DNA from: Tamlana sp. 2_MG-2023
Lineage (GTDB): Bacteria > Bacteroidota > Bacteroidia > Flavobacteriales > Flavobacteriaceae
Length of the DNA: 55,153 nt
Direction of reading: 5' to 3'
Assembly: GCF_030548465.1 (NCBI RefSeq)
Contig: NZ_JAUOSF010000014.1
Span: forward strand, 1-55,153
Shown here: positions 34,527-43,935 of the stretch, piece after piece
How the letters are laid out: each line of letters begins with the position of its first letter
Numbering within the stretch: position 1 is the first letter of the stretch
The notes under the pieces: generated by a model
Databases searched by the model: none
Seen by the model: only the letters and a program-made list of their open reading frames with translations
Told to the model about the DNA's origin: nothing
Made by a program: the position numbers and the translations under genes

Positions 34527-36692
34527 CTACTTTTTTTCTGATGCTCTATTTGTTGCTGCCACTTTTTTTGGAGGATAGGTTGATTGTAAATCTTCTAATA
34601 CATTTAAAGCCTCTTCAACATAGACATCCTGACTTAAATTCTCGTGCCAGCGTTCTCTCTTTTCTTTAAGATCGGTCGTATCTTTTGTGAATAATGATTT
34701 CTCATAAGATGTTGAACTAAACGTTAGGTTTGTTTGGTAATCCGATATGGCATCAAAACGCGCAGCTTCACTTTCATTACGTTTATTCTCTGCATTGTAA
34801 GCTTCATAATTCAGCGAATAAACGCTCTCGTCAATTTTAGTTTTAACCCATTTGGCGTTTTCACCAATTAACCTCAATTGCTCATTACGCGCCATACGCT
34901 CTTTACTTCTTCTTACAGTCTCGTCATAATCATAATAGCTTTTCCATGGTGTAAATGATGCTGCATCAATTTCATCCCAAGGTAAAGGGTTCTCTTTGTC
35001 CTTCTCACCTACATCAATATAACTAAAACGACCAGGTACTTCAACATCACTTTTAACACCTTCTAATTGTACCGATCCGCCAGTAACTCTATAATATTTC
35101 TGTGTGGTAACAGCTAAGGCTCCTAAATCACCACTAGTGTTATTCCTTAACATGTTATTCAAATTAATCACATTTTGAACAGTACCTTTACCATAAGTTT
35201 GTTTACCACCTATAATAATGGCACGTTTATAATCTTGCATGGCTGCAGACATAATCTCGGAAGCTGAAGCTGAAATTTCATTGACTAAAATAACCATAGG
35301 CCCGTCCCATGTAATTGATTTATCTTTATCTTTTAAAATCTCCTTTGTTTCACCCGAAGATCGCACCTGCACTATTGGTCCGTCTTTAATAAAAAGACCC
35401 GCCATCTCTACAACAGTTGGTAAAGATCCACCACCATTATTACGTAAGTCTAAAACTAGACCTTCCATACCATCTTCTTTAAGGCGCTCTAATTCTTCCT
35501 TAACATCTTTAGCGGCATTTACATTTTTGTAATCTTTAAAATCTACGTAGAACGCAGGAAGGTTAATAACACCAAACTTTTTGCCATCCTTCTCAACGAC
35601 TGATGATTTTGCATAGGTTTCCACCAACTCTACAACATCTCTTACGATCACGACATCTTTAATTGTACCATCTACTTTCTTAATGGTTAAAGTCACTTTT
35701 GTTCCTTTTGGCCCTTTGATATACTTAATAGCATCACCGATTCTCATACCAACAATACTAACCGCATGCTCTTCATATTCTTGTTTCACCTTCAGAATAA
35801 CATCCTCAACGTCTAGTTTTTTACTTCTCCAAGCAGGCCCTCCTGAAATTAACTCAACAATTTTGATATAATCCATACGTTTTTGCAATCTCGCTCCAAT
35901 TCCTTCAAGTTTACCTGACATACGCTGATCGAAATCTTCTTTGCTTTTAGGTGCTAAATAGTAGGTATGTGGGTCGTATTCTTCAACTATTGAATTCACA
36001 TAAACAGCAAAATAATCTTCACGTTTCAAATCATCAATATTATCATGATAATGAATATCAATAGATCTTAATGTTGACTCTCGCGCTTCTTTTTCTAATT
36101 CTTCGTTTGATTTCATCACATAAGAAGGATCCTTTTCCTTAGCTAATTCTTCTTGCTTCATTAAATCATCATAATTAGAAATGGTTGAAAATTTCAACAG
36201 TTGTCTCCAACGTTCACGCATTTGCTTTTTATAGCGTACAAATGTCGTTTTGTCATAATCGGTTTCGTAACTTTCAGCTATCCTATAATCAAAAGGTTTT
36301 GAAAGCACATCTTTATACATGGCTTCACCTTCTGCAATACGTTCTAATAAACGCTCATGAACGACATCAAAAAAAGTGATTTCATTATTTTTAATCTGTT
36401 CATCTAGCAAAAACTTATACTTTTCAAAATCCTCAATATCCGAGGCGTAGAAATAACGTTTTACAGGATCTACTGCTTGAATGTAATGATTAAATAATTT
36501 TTCAGAAAATGCATCGTCTATATTTATAGGGTCAACATGCCCTTGCTCTAGTACAAAAGTTATAATTTGTATGAGTAATTTATCTTTATCTGGATTACTG
36601 AATTTTTTCGTCGTAAAACTACATGACGCAAATGCTAATAAGAACAAAAGCAAAAGCACCTTGTAATTCCTTTTCATAATTTTCTTCATCAT
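34527..36692 (-). CDS. Tail-specific carboxy-terminal protease (Prc/CtpA, S41 family)
   Basis: A 721-residue periplasmic protease. A lipoprotein signal ends in A-F-A-S-C24. A helical N-terminal domain follows, then a PDZ domain (~245-335: G-I-G-A-R-L-Q, V-V-S-I-V-G-M-R-I-G-D-A) and the S41 peptidase core with L-D-L-R-N-N-G-G-G and the catalytic blocks S-A-S-A-S-E and T-Y-G-K-G-T-V-Q (Ser/Lys dyad). The C-terminal ~170 residues resemble the helical tail domain of Prc. It degrades or trims proteins from the C-terminus in the envelope. The gene is 9 bp upstream of the permease gene on the same strand. Confidence 0.95.
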   Translation of the reverse strand: MMKKIMKRNYKVLLLLFLLAFASCSFTTKKFSNPDKDKLLIQIITFVLEQGHVDPINIDDAFSEKLFNHYIQAVDPVKRYFYASDIEDFEKYKFLLDEQIKNNEITFFDVVHERLLERIAEGEAMYKDVLSKPFDYRIAESYETDYDKTTFVRYKKQMRERWRQLLKFSTISNYDDLMKQEELAKEKDPSYVMKSNEELEKEARESTLRSIDIHYHDNIDDLKREDYFAVYVNSIVEEYDPHTYYLAPKSKEDFDQRMSGKLEGIGARLQKRMDYIKIVELISGGPAWRSKKLDVEDVILKVKQEYEEHAVSIVGMRIGDAIKYIKGPKGTKVTLTIKKVDGTIKDVVIVRDVVELVETYAKSSVVEKDGKKFGVINLPAFYVDFKDYKNVNAAKDVKEELERLKEDGMEGLVLDLRNNGGGSLPTVVEMAGLFIKDGPIVQVRSSGETKEILKDKDKSITWDGPMVILVNEISASASEIMSAAMQDYKRAIIIGGKQTYGKGTVQNVINLNNMLRNNTSGDLGALAVTTQKYYRVTGGSVQLEGVKSDVEVPGRFSYIDVGEKDKENPLPWDEIDAASFTPWKSYYDYDETVRRSKERMARNEQLRLIGENAKWVKTKIDESVYSLNYEAYNAENKRNESEAARFDAISDYQTNLTFSSTSYEKSLFTKDTTDLKEKRERWHENLSQDVYVEEALNVLEDLQSTYPPKKVAATNRASEKK

Positions 36693-36843
36693 TAAAATAT
36701 TTAGTTCAATAGAGGGAATAGCTTATTTTTTCACTAAAATAAAGAAAAAACCATGCCAAGCAACTAATTTTTTGTTAAACCAAAGAAATTAAGGCTAAAC
36801 AGTCGAAATTACGTATTTTAGCCCCGCTATTTAAAAGGTAAAA

Positions 36844-37620
36844 ATGACAAAAAAACCACTTATTTTAATCACCAACGACGATGGTATTAGTGCTCCGGGA
36901 ATTAGAACTTTAATTTCCGTCATGAACACCATTGGAGATGTAGTAGTTGTGGCTCCGGATAGTGCTCAAAGCGGTATGGGACATGCGATTACGTTAAATT
37001 CAACGCTTTATGCGGAAGAAGTTTTCATCAACGATGGTCCACAGAAAGAATATAGCTGTTCAGGTACACCGGCAGACTGTGTAAAAATTGCCATTCGTGA
37101 AATTTTAGACCGCAAGCCAGACCTTTGTGTTTCAGGCATTAATCACGGCTCTAACTCCTCAATAAATGTGATTTATTCAGGAACCATGAGTGCAGCCATT
37201 GAAGCCGGAGTTGAAGGCATTCCTGCCATAGGCTTTTCTCTTTTAGACTACAGCTGGAATGCTAATTTTGAAGCCTGCGAAACCTACGTAAAAACCATTA
37301 CAGAAAATGTTTTAAAGCATGGTATTCCTAACGGGGTTGTTCTTAATGTCAACCTGCCTAATATCCCTAAAAAGGACATTAAAGGCATTAAAATTTGTAG
37401 ACAAGCAAAAGCAAATTGGGTGGAAAAATTTGACAAACGCCAAACACCTCAAGGCAAAGATTATTATTGGCTTACCGGTAAATTTGTTAATTTAGATGGC
37501 GGAGAAGATACCGATGAGTGGGCTCTTGAGAACGGATATGTTTCTATTGTTCCTACACAATTTGATTTAACAGCTCATCATTTTATTAAAGACTTAAACA
37601 CATGGAATTTAAATGATTAA
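36844..37620 (+). CDS. surE: 5'/3'-nucleotidase SurE
   Basis: A 258-residue metal-dependent phosphatase acting on nucleoside monophosphates. The N-terminal metal site is I-T-N-D12-D13-G-I-S-A-P-G, with the S-G-M-G-H-A-I-T loop and the S-G-I-N-H-G-S-N metal and phosphate motif at about 98-105. The length is normal. The 3' end overlaps the next gene by 8 bp, suggesting co-expression with it and with lpxB downstream. Confidence 0.97.
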   Translation: MTKKPLILITNDDGISAPGIRTLISVMNTIGDVVVVAPDSAQSGMGHAITLNSTLYAEEVFINDGPQKEYSCSGTPADCVKIAIREILDRKPDLCVSGINHGSNSSINVIYSGTMSAAIEAGVEGIPAIGFSLLDYSWNANFEACETYVKTITENVLKHGIPNGVVLNVNLPNIPKKDIKGIKICRQAKANWVEKFDKRQTPQGKDYYWLTGKFVNLDGGEDTDEWALENGYVSIVPTQFDLTAHHFIKDLNTWNLND

Positions 37621-37897
37621 AAAAGATGTTTTTATCGGAATGCTAATTGGCCTTATTGCTAATAGCATTGGGTTATATTTGACAGCAACATTATTAGGGC
37701 AAGGTGACGACTTTATAACCGTAATTAAAGCAGCTGCTGAAGAAGGTTTTCTTGGAAAACTTATTAGTTTAGGGGCCATTTTAAACCTTATTGCCTTTTT
37801 TGTTTTTATAAGAAAACGACAAGATTACAAGGCTAGAGGTGTTTTATTAATAACGGTTTTTATAGCTGTTTTCACGTTTATCTTTAAACTGTTTTAA
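37613..37897 (+). CDS. Small three-helix membrane protein between surE and lpxB
   Basis: A 94-residue protein with three hydrophobic segments (about 6-26, 48-66 and 77-94), a positively charged turn R-K-R-Q-D-Y-K-A-R before the last one, and no known catalytic motif. I do not recognise a characterised family. The 8-bp overlap with surE and its place before lpxB suggest an envelope-related role, which is guesswork. Confidence 0.75.
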   Translation: MIKKDVFIGMLIGLIANSIGLYLTATLLGQGDDFITVIKAAAEEGFLGKLISLGAILNLIAFFVFIRKRQDYKARGVLLITVFIAVFTFIFKLF

Positions 37898-37942
37898 ACG
37901 AATAATCTCGATCTGTTTTTTGACTAAAACCATGTTAATATT

Positions 37943-39055
37943 ATGAAATATTATATCATAGCTGGAGAAGCGTCGGGCGACTTACACGGATCTAACCTTA
38001 TTAAGGCGTTACATCACACAGATGTACACGCCGACATAAGATGTTGGGGCGGAGATCTTATGCAAGAAGCTGGAGGAGATTTAGTAAAACACTACAAGGA
38101 ACGTGCTTTCATGGGGTTTTCTGAGGTTATTATGAACCTTAACAAAATCTTCAAATTAATTTCCTTTTGTAAAAGCGACATTGAAACTTTCAAACCAGAT
38201 GTTATTGTTTTTATTGATAATTCAGGGTTTAATTTACGTATAGCCAAATGGGCTAAAGAAAATGGTTTTAGAACAAATTACTATATTTCTCCACAAGTTT
38301 GGGCTTCAAGAGCAAGCAGAGTTCCCGCTATAAAACGTGATATTGATAAGATGTTCGTTATTCTACCTTTTGTAAAAAGTTTTTACAAAAAGTACGATTA
38401 TGATGTGGACTTTGTTGGACATCCGCTAATTGATGCTATAGCCAACAGAGATCAAATAAATGAATTTGATTTTAGAAAAACACACAGCCTTAGCGACAAA
38501 CCTATTATTGCCCTGTTACCAGGAAGTAGAAAGCAAGAAATCACAAAAATGCTTGATGTCATGTTGAGTCTCGTTGATAATTATTCTGATTATCAATTTG
38601 TAATTGCCGGCGCACCTAGTCAAGAACATGAATTTTACAAAACATTTATAAAGTCGGAGAACGTTAAGTTCATAGCAAACAAAACCTATGATTTATTAAG
38701 CATTTCCTATGCAGCACTCGTTACTTCGGGTACAGCAACATTGGAAACCGCATTATTTAAAGTACCGCAAGTTGTGTGCTATAGAGCGAGCAACATTTCT
38801 TACCAAATTGCTAAACGTATTATCACTTTAAAATTTATTTCTTTAGTGAATCTGATCATGGATCGCGAAGTGGTAACCGAGTTGATTCAAAATGATTTCA
38901 ATAAAAAAAGGCTTAGTGAAGAACTTAATAAAATTTTAGATGACAATTTTCGTGAGAAGCAATTTTTAGATTATTATGAATTAGAACGCGCTTTAGGCGG
39001 AAAAGGAGCAAGCCAAAAAACAGCACAATTAATTTACGACGGTATTAAAGCCTAA
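37943..39055 (+). CDS. lpxB: Lipid-A-disaccharide synthase LpxB
   Basis: A 370-residue GT19 glycosyltransferase that joins UDP-diacylglucosamine and lipid X into the lipid A disaccharide at the inner membrane. Signatures: I-A-G-E-A-S-G-D-L-H-G at the start, F-M-G-F-S-E-V near 56, S-P-Q-V-W-A-S-R, and L-L-P-G-S-R-K-Q-E-I. The late V-T-S-G-T-A-T-L-E-T-A is the nucleotide-sugar site. Its presence confirms a Gram-negative outer membrane. Confidence 0.97.
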   Translation: MKYYIIAGEASGDLHGSNLIKALHHTDVHADIRCWGGDLMQEAGGDLVKHYKERAFMGFSEVIMNLNKIFKLISFCKSDIETFKPDVIVFIDNSGFNLRIAKWAKENGFRTNYYISPQVWASRASRVPAIKRDIDKMFVILPFVKSFYKKYDYDVDFVGHPLIDAIANRDQINEFDFRKTHSLSDKPIIALLPGSRKQEITKMLDVMLSLVDNYSDYQFVIAGAPSQEHEFYKTFIKSENVKFIANKTYDLLSISYAALVTSGTATLETALFKVPQVVCYRASNISYQIAKRIITLKFISLVNLIMDREVVTELIQNDFNKKRLSEELNKILDDNFREKQFLDYYELERALGGKGASQKTAQLIYDGIKA

Positions 39056-39062
39056 TTTTTAT

Positions 39063-39635
39063 ATGAAAAAAAATCTCATCCTTATTCTTTGTATTATTTG
39101 TTTTAGCAATTGTAAATCATCAAAACGAGCTAAAAAAAACAATACTGTTACAGCACAACATACTAACATAAAAGATCACCCTAACGTCCCTGCTGATTAC
39201 GAAATTATACCCAGAGAAGAGAAATCTTCGAGAAAAAAAGAATCTTCAAAATCGCAAGCAGATTACATTATTGATTATGCTTTAGAGTTTGAAGGAACGC
39301 GTTACAAATGGGGAGGCACCACAAAATCTGGAATGGATTGCTCAGGTTTAGTATTTGAATCTTTTAGAAACCATGACATCTTATTACCTAGAATATCTAG
39401 GGACATGGCAAAAAAAGGCACGAAAATTTCATTAAAAAAAGTAAACACGGGTGATTTGTTGTTCTTTAAAACGGGTGGCCGAAGAAATTCTATAAACCAT
39501 GTAGGTCTTATTACAGCCATAAGAAATAATGATATTGAGTTTATACACGCCACAAGTAGTAAAGGCGTTATTGTTTCTCATTTAAACGAAAAATACTGGT
39601 TAAACGCTTTCGAAGAAGCTAGACGTGTTTTGTAG
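39063..39635 (+). CDS. NlpC/P60-family cell-wall peptidase lipoprotein
   Basis: A 190-residue protein. A lipoprotein signal ends in F-S-N-C17, then a polar linker (~20-65), then the C40 peptidase domain with nucleophile C93 (G-M-D-C-S-G-L-V), H146 (S-I-N-H-V-G-L) and a third polar residue H162. It should cut peptidoglycan stem peptides (gamma-D-glutamyl bonds) from the periplasmic side of the membrane it is anchored in. The domain is complete. The gene starts 7 bp after lpxB. Confidence 0.93.
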   Translation: MKKNLILILCIICFSNCKSSKRAKKNNTVTAQHTNIKDHPNVPADYEIIPREEKSSRKKESSKSQADYIIDYALEFEGTRYKWGGTTKSGMDCSGLVFESFRNHDILLPRISRDMAKKGTKISLKKVNTGDLLFFKTGGRRNSINHVGLITAIRNNDIEFIHATSSKGVIVSHLNEKYWLNAFEEARRVL

Positions 39636-39658
39636 GATATTTTGTATATTTCGTAGCA

Positions 39659-41698
39659 ATGAAGCTACTTAATTTTACGATTATTAAATTAACCGTTTGC
39701 CTAGTTTTTGGCATCCTCATTGGTTACTATTATCCAACATCTGTTTTATTCATATTAGGTTTTACACTAGTTTCACTTTTCCTAGTTTTTATTTCCTATC
39801 TGTTTGCGAGACATCAGTTTCAAAAAAACATATGGTTTGGACTTTCAGCCTCTATTACAATGATTAGTATTGGGGCTTTAACAGTACAATTTCATAATCA
39901 GAAAAATTTCCAGAATCATTATTCATATCAAGTTTCCACAAACAGCGATACTTTAAAAACCATTACTTTCAGAATAAAAGAAGTACTAAAACCTGGAACT
40001 TACCATGATAAATATATCATTGATATCCTTGCCATTAACAACATTAAAGTTAGCGGAAAATCATTACTAAATATAGAAAAAGACAGTGTAGCCTCCACTC
40101 TACTGATTGATGAAACATTTATAACTAGAACCTTGTTTAAAGATTTAAACAAATCCCTAAACCCACATCAATTTAATTACAAAAACTACTTAGAAAAGCA
40201 ATACATCTATCATCAGCTACAACTTAATTCTAGAGAACTCTTAAGGATTAATTCTGAAGAACATACCATTTTTGGACTTGCAGACAACATTAGAAGACAT
40301 ATAAACAATAGCCTCAAATCATATCATTTTAACCAGAACCAAGGCGCTATTATCAACGCACTTTTATTGGGGCAGCGTCAAGATATTAGCAAAGAAATTT
40401 ATAGTGATTACACGAATGCAGGAGCTATTCATATTCTAGCTATTTCGGGTTTGCATATAGGAATTCTTTTAATGCTTTTAAATTTTGTTTTAATACCACT
40501 AGAACGTTTTAAATACGGTAAAATCATAAAAACAATATTGCTAGTTTGTCTTTTATGGAGCTTTGCTGTGATAGCAGGATTATCGGCTTCGGTGACTCGA
40601 GCAGTAACTATGTTTAGTATTATTACGATAGCTTTAAACCTTAAACGTCCCACAAACATATTCAACACTTTAGCAATAAGCATGTTTGTCATATTACTTT
40701 TTAAACCGCTATTTATATTTGATGTTGGTTTTCAGTTGAGTTATCTCGCCGTTTTTTCCATTGTAACCATCGATCCTCATTTGTATAAACTATGGCAACC
40801 AAAAAATTACATTCTAAATCTTTACTGGCACACCTTTACAGTAACCGTAGCCGCTCAAATAGGAATAATCCCTTTAAGCTTATACTATTTTCATCAATTC
40901 CCTGGGTTGTTCTTTATTTCAAACTTGATAATCATTCCATTTTTAGGCGTTATTTTAGGCTTCGGAATTATAGTCATTCTTTTAGCCTCCCTTAACTTGC
41001 TCCCTGTTTTTATTGCCGATATATTCGGAAACATAATCAGCTTAATGAATACTTTAATGCATTGGATTTCGAATCAGGAAGCTTTCATTTTTAAAGAAAT
41101 CTCATTCAGTTTAATCTATGTTTTCCTTACATATTTGACAATCATAGCATGCTTCAGATTTTCTCTTAAAAGAAACAAGAAATATTTAGTGTTCCTTCTG
41201 GCAACCGTTTTACTCCTTCAATCTTCATGGATTTACAACAAACTACAGCTTCCTTCCCATGAATTTATCATCTTTCATAAAAGCAGGCACAGTTTGTTAG
41301 GAAATTCATCAAACAACAAAGCGTACTTTGCACATGATTTAGATAGCATTACAGCATTGAAGGATCATATTATTAGCAATTACATGATAGGTAGCGGGAT
41401 AAAGTCTATTGGCAAGGATAGCTTTAGAAATGCTTATCAACTCAAAAATAAAACCTTATTTATCATTGATAGCTTAGGTCTTTACAATGTAAAAACATTA
41501 CATCCCGATTATATATTACTTAGACAATCGCCACGAATTAATTTAGATAGATTAATTGATTCTTTAAAACCTAAACACATTATCGCTGATGGGAGTAATT
41601 ATAAATCTTATGTGAATCGCTGGGAACGTATTTGTAAAAAAAGAAAGCTCCCTTTTCACCAAACTGCTAAAAAGGGAGCTTTTATAATAAAATATTAA
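39659..41698 (+). CDS. ComEC/Rec2-family competence protein (short form)
   Basis: A 679-residue polytopic membrane protein. It has N-terminal helices and an OB-like DUF4131 region (~1-190), then the Competence domain (~225-490) with A-I-S-G-L-H-I-G, F-A-V-I-A-G-L-S-A-S-V-T-R and F-Q-L-S-Y-L-A-V-F-S. ComEC is the channel that moves single-stranded DNA across the inner membrane during natural transformation. The C-terminal metallo-beta-lactamase-like nuclease domain of the full-length form is missing or reduced to about 150 residues without the H-x-H-x-D-H motif, as in other flavobacterial copies. A terminator hairpin lies inside the last codons. Confidence 0.93.
   Translation: MKLLNFTIIKLTVCLVFGILIGYYYPTSVLFILGFTLVSLFLVFISYLFARHQFQKNIWFGLSASITMISIGALTVQFHNQKNFQNHYSYQVSTNSDTLKTITFRIKEVLKPGTYHDKYIIDILAINNIKVSGKSLLNIEKDSVASTLLIDETFITRTLFKDLNKSLNPHQFNYKNYLEKQYIYHQLQLNSRELLRINSEEHTIFGLADNIRRHINNSLKSYHFNQNQGAIINALLLGQRQDISKEIYSDYTNAGAIHILAISGLHIGILLMLLNFVLIPLERFKYGKIIKTILLVCLLWSFAVIAGLSASVTRAVTMFSIITIALNLKRPTNIFNTLAISMFVILLFKPLFIFDVGFQLSYLAVFSIVTIDPHLYKLWQPKNYILNLYWHTFTVTVAAQIGIIPLSLYYFHQFPGLFFISNLIIIPFLGVILGFGIIVILLASLNLLPVFIADIFGNIISLMNTLMHWISNQEAFIFKEISFSLIYVFLTYLTIIACFRFSLKRNKKYLVFLLATVLLLQSSWIYNKLQLPSHEFIIFHKSRHSLLGNSSNNKAYFAHDLDSITALKDHIISNYMIGSGIKSIGKDSFRNAYQLKNKTLFIIDSLGLYNVKTLHPDYILLRQSPRINLDRLIDSLKPKHIIADGSNYKSYVNRWERICKKRKLPFHQTAKKGAFIIKY
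41644..41682 (+). terminator. Terminator hairpin embedded in the 3' end of the comEC gene
   Basis: Arms aaagctccctttt (41644-41656) and aaaagggagcttt (41670-41682) are exact complements over 13 bp, followed by TTATAAT. The hairpin ends 14 bp before the end of the coding sequence, so the last codons of comEC double as its terminator. It lies between convergent genes and may act on both. Confidence 0.75.
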
Positions 41699-41708
41699 AT
41701 CTTCTTAG

Positions 41709-42257
41709 TTAACTTTTAAATTCTGATTTAAAGGTTTTATAGTACTCCGCAAACTGTTCTTGCGTGGTAATGTTTTTGTGATCGTCTTTGTAAAACATTT
41801 TTAAATACAACTCCAATTGTTCTGGTGTCTGGTAACCACGTATAGGGGCAATCACATCTGATTTTTCATCAAAAAACACCACAGTTGGGTAAGCGCTAAC
41901 TTGTAAATAACGGGTTAATTCATGAGCTGAATTCCTTCTACTCGCCAATTTCGGATCATACTTTGGGTTAGAAAAAGTCTTCCCTTTATAATCTACTTTC
42001 GCATTCCCTTCCGCATTAAATTTTACAGCATAATAATTTTCATTAACATAGGCCGCCACATCACTATTTTGAAAGGTGTTTTTATCTAACATCTTACAAG
42101 GTCCACACCAGTTGGTATAAACGTCCATCATAATTTTTTTTGGTGTCTTTTTTTGAAGCTCTAGTGCTTCACTAAGACTTATCCAATTGACTTCTTGAGC
42201 AACAGCCTTAAAACTAATTAAACCAATAACTAAAGTAAATAATACAATCTTTTTCAT
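41709..42257 (-). CDS. Secreted thioredoxin-fold protein
   Basis: Start chosen at the ATG at 42257 (182 residues), which begins a good signal peptide (M-K-K-I-V-L-F-T-L-V... A-V-A-Q); an in-frame ATG at 42317 adds 20 unlikely residues. The mature part has a thioredoxin fold with active site N-W-C-G-P-C-K and the cis-proline strand A-Y-P-T-V-V-F-F. It likely reduces or isomerises disulfides, or supplies reducing power in the periplasm. It lies convergent to comEC and 88 bp downstream of the POT transporter genes, beyond a terminator. Confidence 0.9.
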   Translation of the reverse strand: MKKIVLFTLVIGLISFKAVAQEVNWISLSEALELQKKTPKKIMMDVYTNWCGPCKMLDKNTFQNSDVAAYVNENYYAVKFNAEGNAKVDYKGKTFSNPKYDPKLASRRNSAHELTRYLQVSAYPTVVFFDEKSDVIAPIRGYQTPEQLELYLKMFYKDDHKNITTQEQFAEYYKTFKSEFKS

Positions 42258-42291
42258 AATCTTATTTGTTGTAAAACGAGTTCCGAACTTA

Positions 42292-42317
42292 CAAAAAATG
42301 CTCCTATTTTGGAGCAT
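42292..42317 (-). terminator. Intrinsic terminator after the POT transporter pair
   Basis: A 7-bp stem (atgctcc at 42298-42304, ggagcat at 42311-42317) with a 6-nt loop; on the minus strand it is followed by a TTTTTT run. It ends the transport operon before the thioredoxin-like gene. Confidence 0.8.
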
Positions 42318-42345
42318 CCTTTATAAAATTTATGTTTTACGGTGC

Positions 42346-43923
42346 TTATTTTACACCATGCATTAATTTTTTCATCACTGGTGTTAGTCCCATTACAATT
42401 AATCCCGCCACAACAGGAACAATAGTAAAAATCAGGAAAAACGTTGTTAAATCGTATTGAGCGGTAATTTTATCAATCATACCTCCCATAGTTCCGGCTG
42501 CCTTATTTCCAAGTCCAATGGCAATATACCAAAGACCAAACATCATACCTATTTTTGCTGCTGGCACCAATTTACTCACATAAGATAAGCCTACCGGAGA
42601 CAATGAAAGTTCTCCTAGAGTATGTAATAAATAGGCCAAAATCAACCATATAATACTTACTGAAGCGGTTTGCGCCCCTTGCGGAATCCCTGCAGAACCA
42701 TAAGCTAAAATACCAAAACCTAATCCGAGTAATACTAAACCTATACCGAATTTAACCGTTGCTGGTGGATTGTATTTACTTTCCCAAATTTTTGAGATTA
42801 GCGGTGCAAAAGCGATAATATAAAATGAATTTAAAATAGAGAACCAAGACGCTGGTACTTCAGTTTCAACTTCTGAAAATTGATTTTTAAGCATCCAAAT
42901 TACAATGCCCCAAATAATTACAAAACTAGTTCCTAAGAAAATATTTGATAACGCATATTTACTGAAAGTAATTCTAAATAATTGCCACAACACATAGGTA
43001 ATTATTAAAAGCGGCACCACAGTAAGCAGTGTGTTCGCCACTCTAAAAATATTGGCGGCATTACCTTCTAAAACACGATCGGTGTAATCTGCCGCAAAAA
43101 TGGTCATGGAGCCACCAGCTTGTTCAAAGGCTGCCCAAAAGAAAATAGTAAAAAAGGCCAAAACTCCAACCACAATATAACGATCACGTTGTACATTGGC
43201 AGGTACTACTTCTTCCTCTATAACCGGATCTTCGCTTTTTGTTTCGATGGCATCATCATATTCTAATGAATCTGATGGCGACAATCCAATTCGACCAAAA
43301 ATCTTTTGAGAAAACCAAAATTGTAGCATACCAAAAAACATAAAGATTCCTGCTAAACCAAATCCGTAATGCCATCCCACCATTTCACCTATATAACCGC
43401 AAAGTAAAATACCTAAGAAAGCTCCGGCATTTACACCCATATAAAATATGGTAAAAGCACCATCCTTTTTATCCTGTGCATTTTTATAAACCCCATTAAT
43501 AATAGAAGTAATATTCGGTTTAAATAATCCGTTACCTGCTACTAATAATCCTATTCCTAAATATAAACTCCATGGTGTATCTAAGGCCATGGCTGCATGA
43601 CCTGAAGTCATAATAAATGCGCCTATAGCAACAGCTTTTCTATATCCTAGAAACTTATCGGCTAAAAAACCTCCTAAAATTGGAGAAAAATAAACCAACA
43701 TGGTATAAGTTCCATAAAGCCCTAGAGCTTCTTCCCTAGACCAAGCCCAACCACCATCAATAATAGAAGATGTTAAAAATAGCACTAAAATAGCACGCAT
43801 ACCGTAATAAGAAAAGCGCTCCCACATTTCGGTAAAAAATAAAACAAATAAACCAGATGGGTGCCCCATTAAAAGTTTACGGTTCATGTCGGAACCTTCA
43901 AATCTTACTTTAGTCATTTCCAT
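42346..43923 (-). CDS. POT-family proton-coupled oligopeptide transporter
   Basis: A 525-residue member of the POT/PTR2 family of the major facilitator superfamily, which imports di- and tripeptides with protons. The proton-coupling motif E-M-W-E-R-F-S-Y-Y lies on helix 1 (~32-40), followed by G-M-R-A-I-L-V-L-F and later the PTR2 signature region N-G-L-F-K-P-N. More than twelve hydrophobic segments are visible. It is a tandem paralogue of the next gene (12 bp apart), but sequence divergence is high enough that different substrates are likely. A DPP-IV-like peptidase gene precedes the pair. Confidence 0.95.
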   Translation of the reverse strand: MEMTKVRFEGSDMNRKLLMGHPSGLFVLFFTEMWERFSYYGMRAILVLFLTSSIIDGGWAWSREEALGLYGTYTMLVYFSPILGGFLADKFLGYRKAVAIGAFIMTSGHAAMALDTPWSLYLGIGLLVAGNGLFKPNITSIINGVYKNAQDKKDGAFTIFYMGVNAGAFLGILLCGYIGEMVGWHYGFGLAGIFMFFGMLQFWFSQKIFGRIGLSPSDSLEYDDAIETKSEDPVIEEEVVPANVQRDRYIVVGVLAFFTIFFWAAFEQAGGSMTIFAADYTDRVLEGNAANIFRVANTLLTVVPLLIITYVLWQLFRITFSKYALSNIFLGTSFVIIWGIVIWMLKNQFSEVETEVPASWFSILNSFYIIAFAPLISKIWESKYNPPATVKFGIGLVLLGLGFGILAYGSAGIPQGAQTASVSIIWLILAYLLHTLGELSLSPVGLSYVSKLVPAAKIGMMFGLWYIAIGLGNKAAGTMGGMIDKITAQYDLTTFFLIFTIVPVVAGLIVMGLTPVMKKLMHGVK

Positions 43924-43935
43924 TAAATATGTGTT

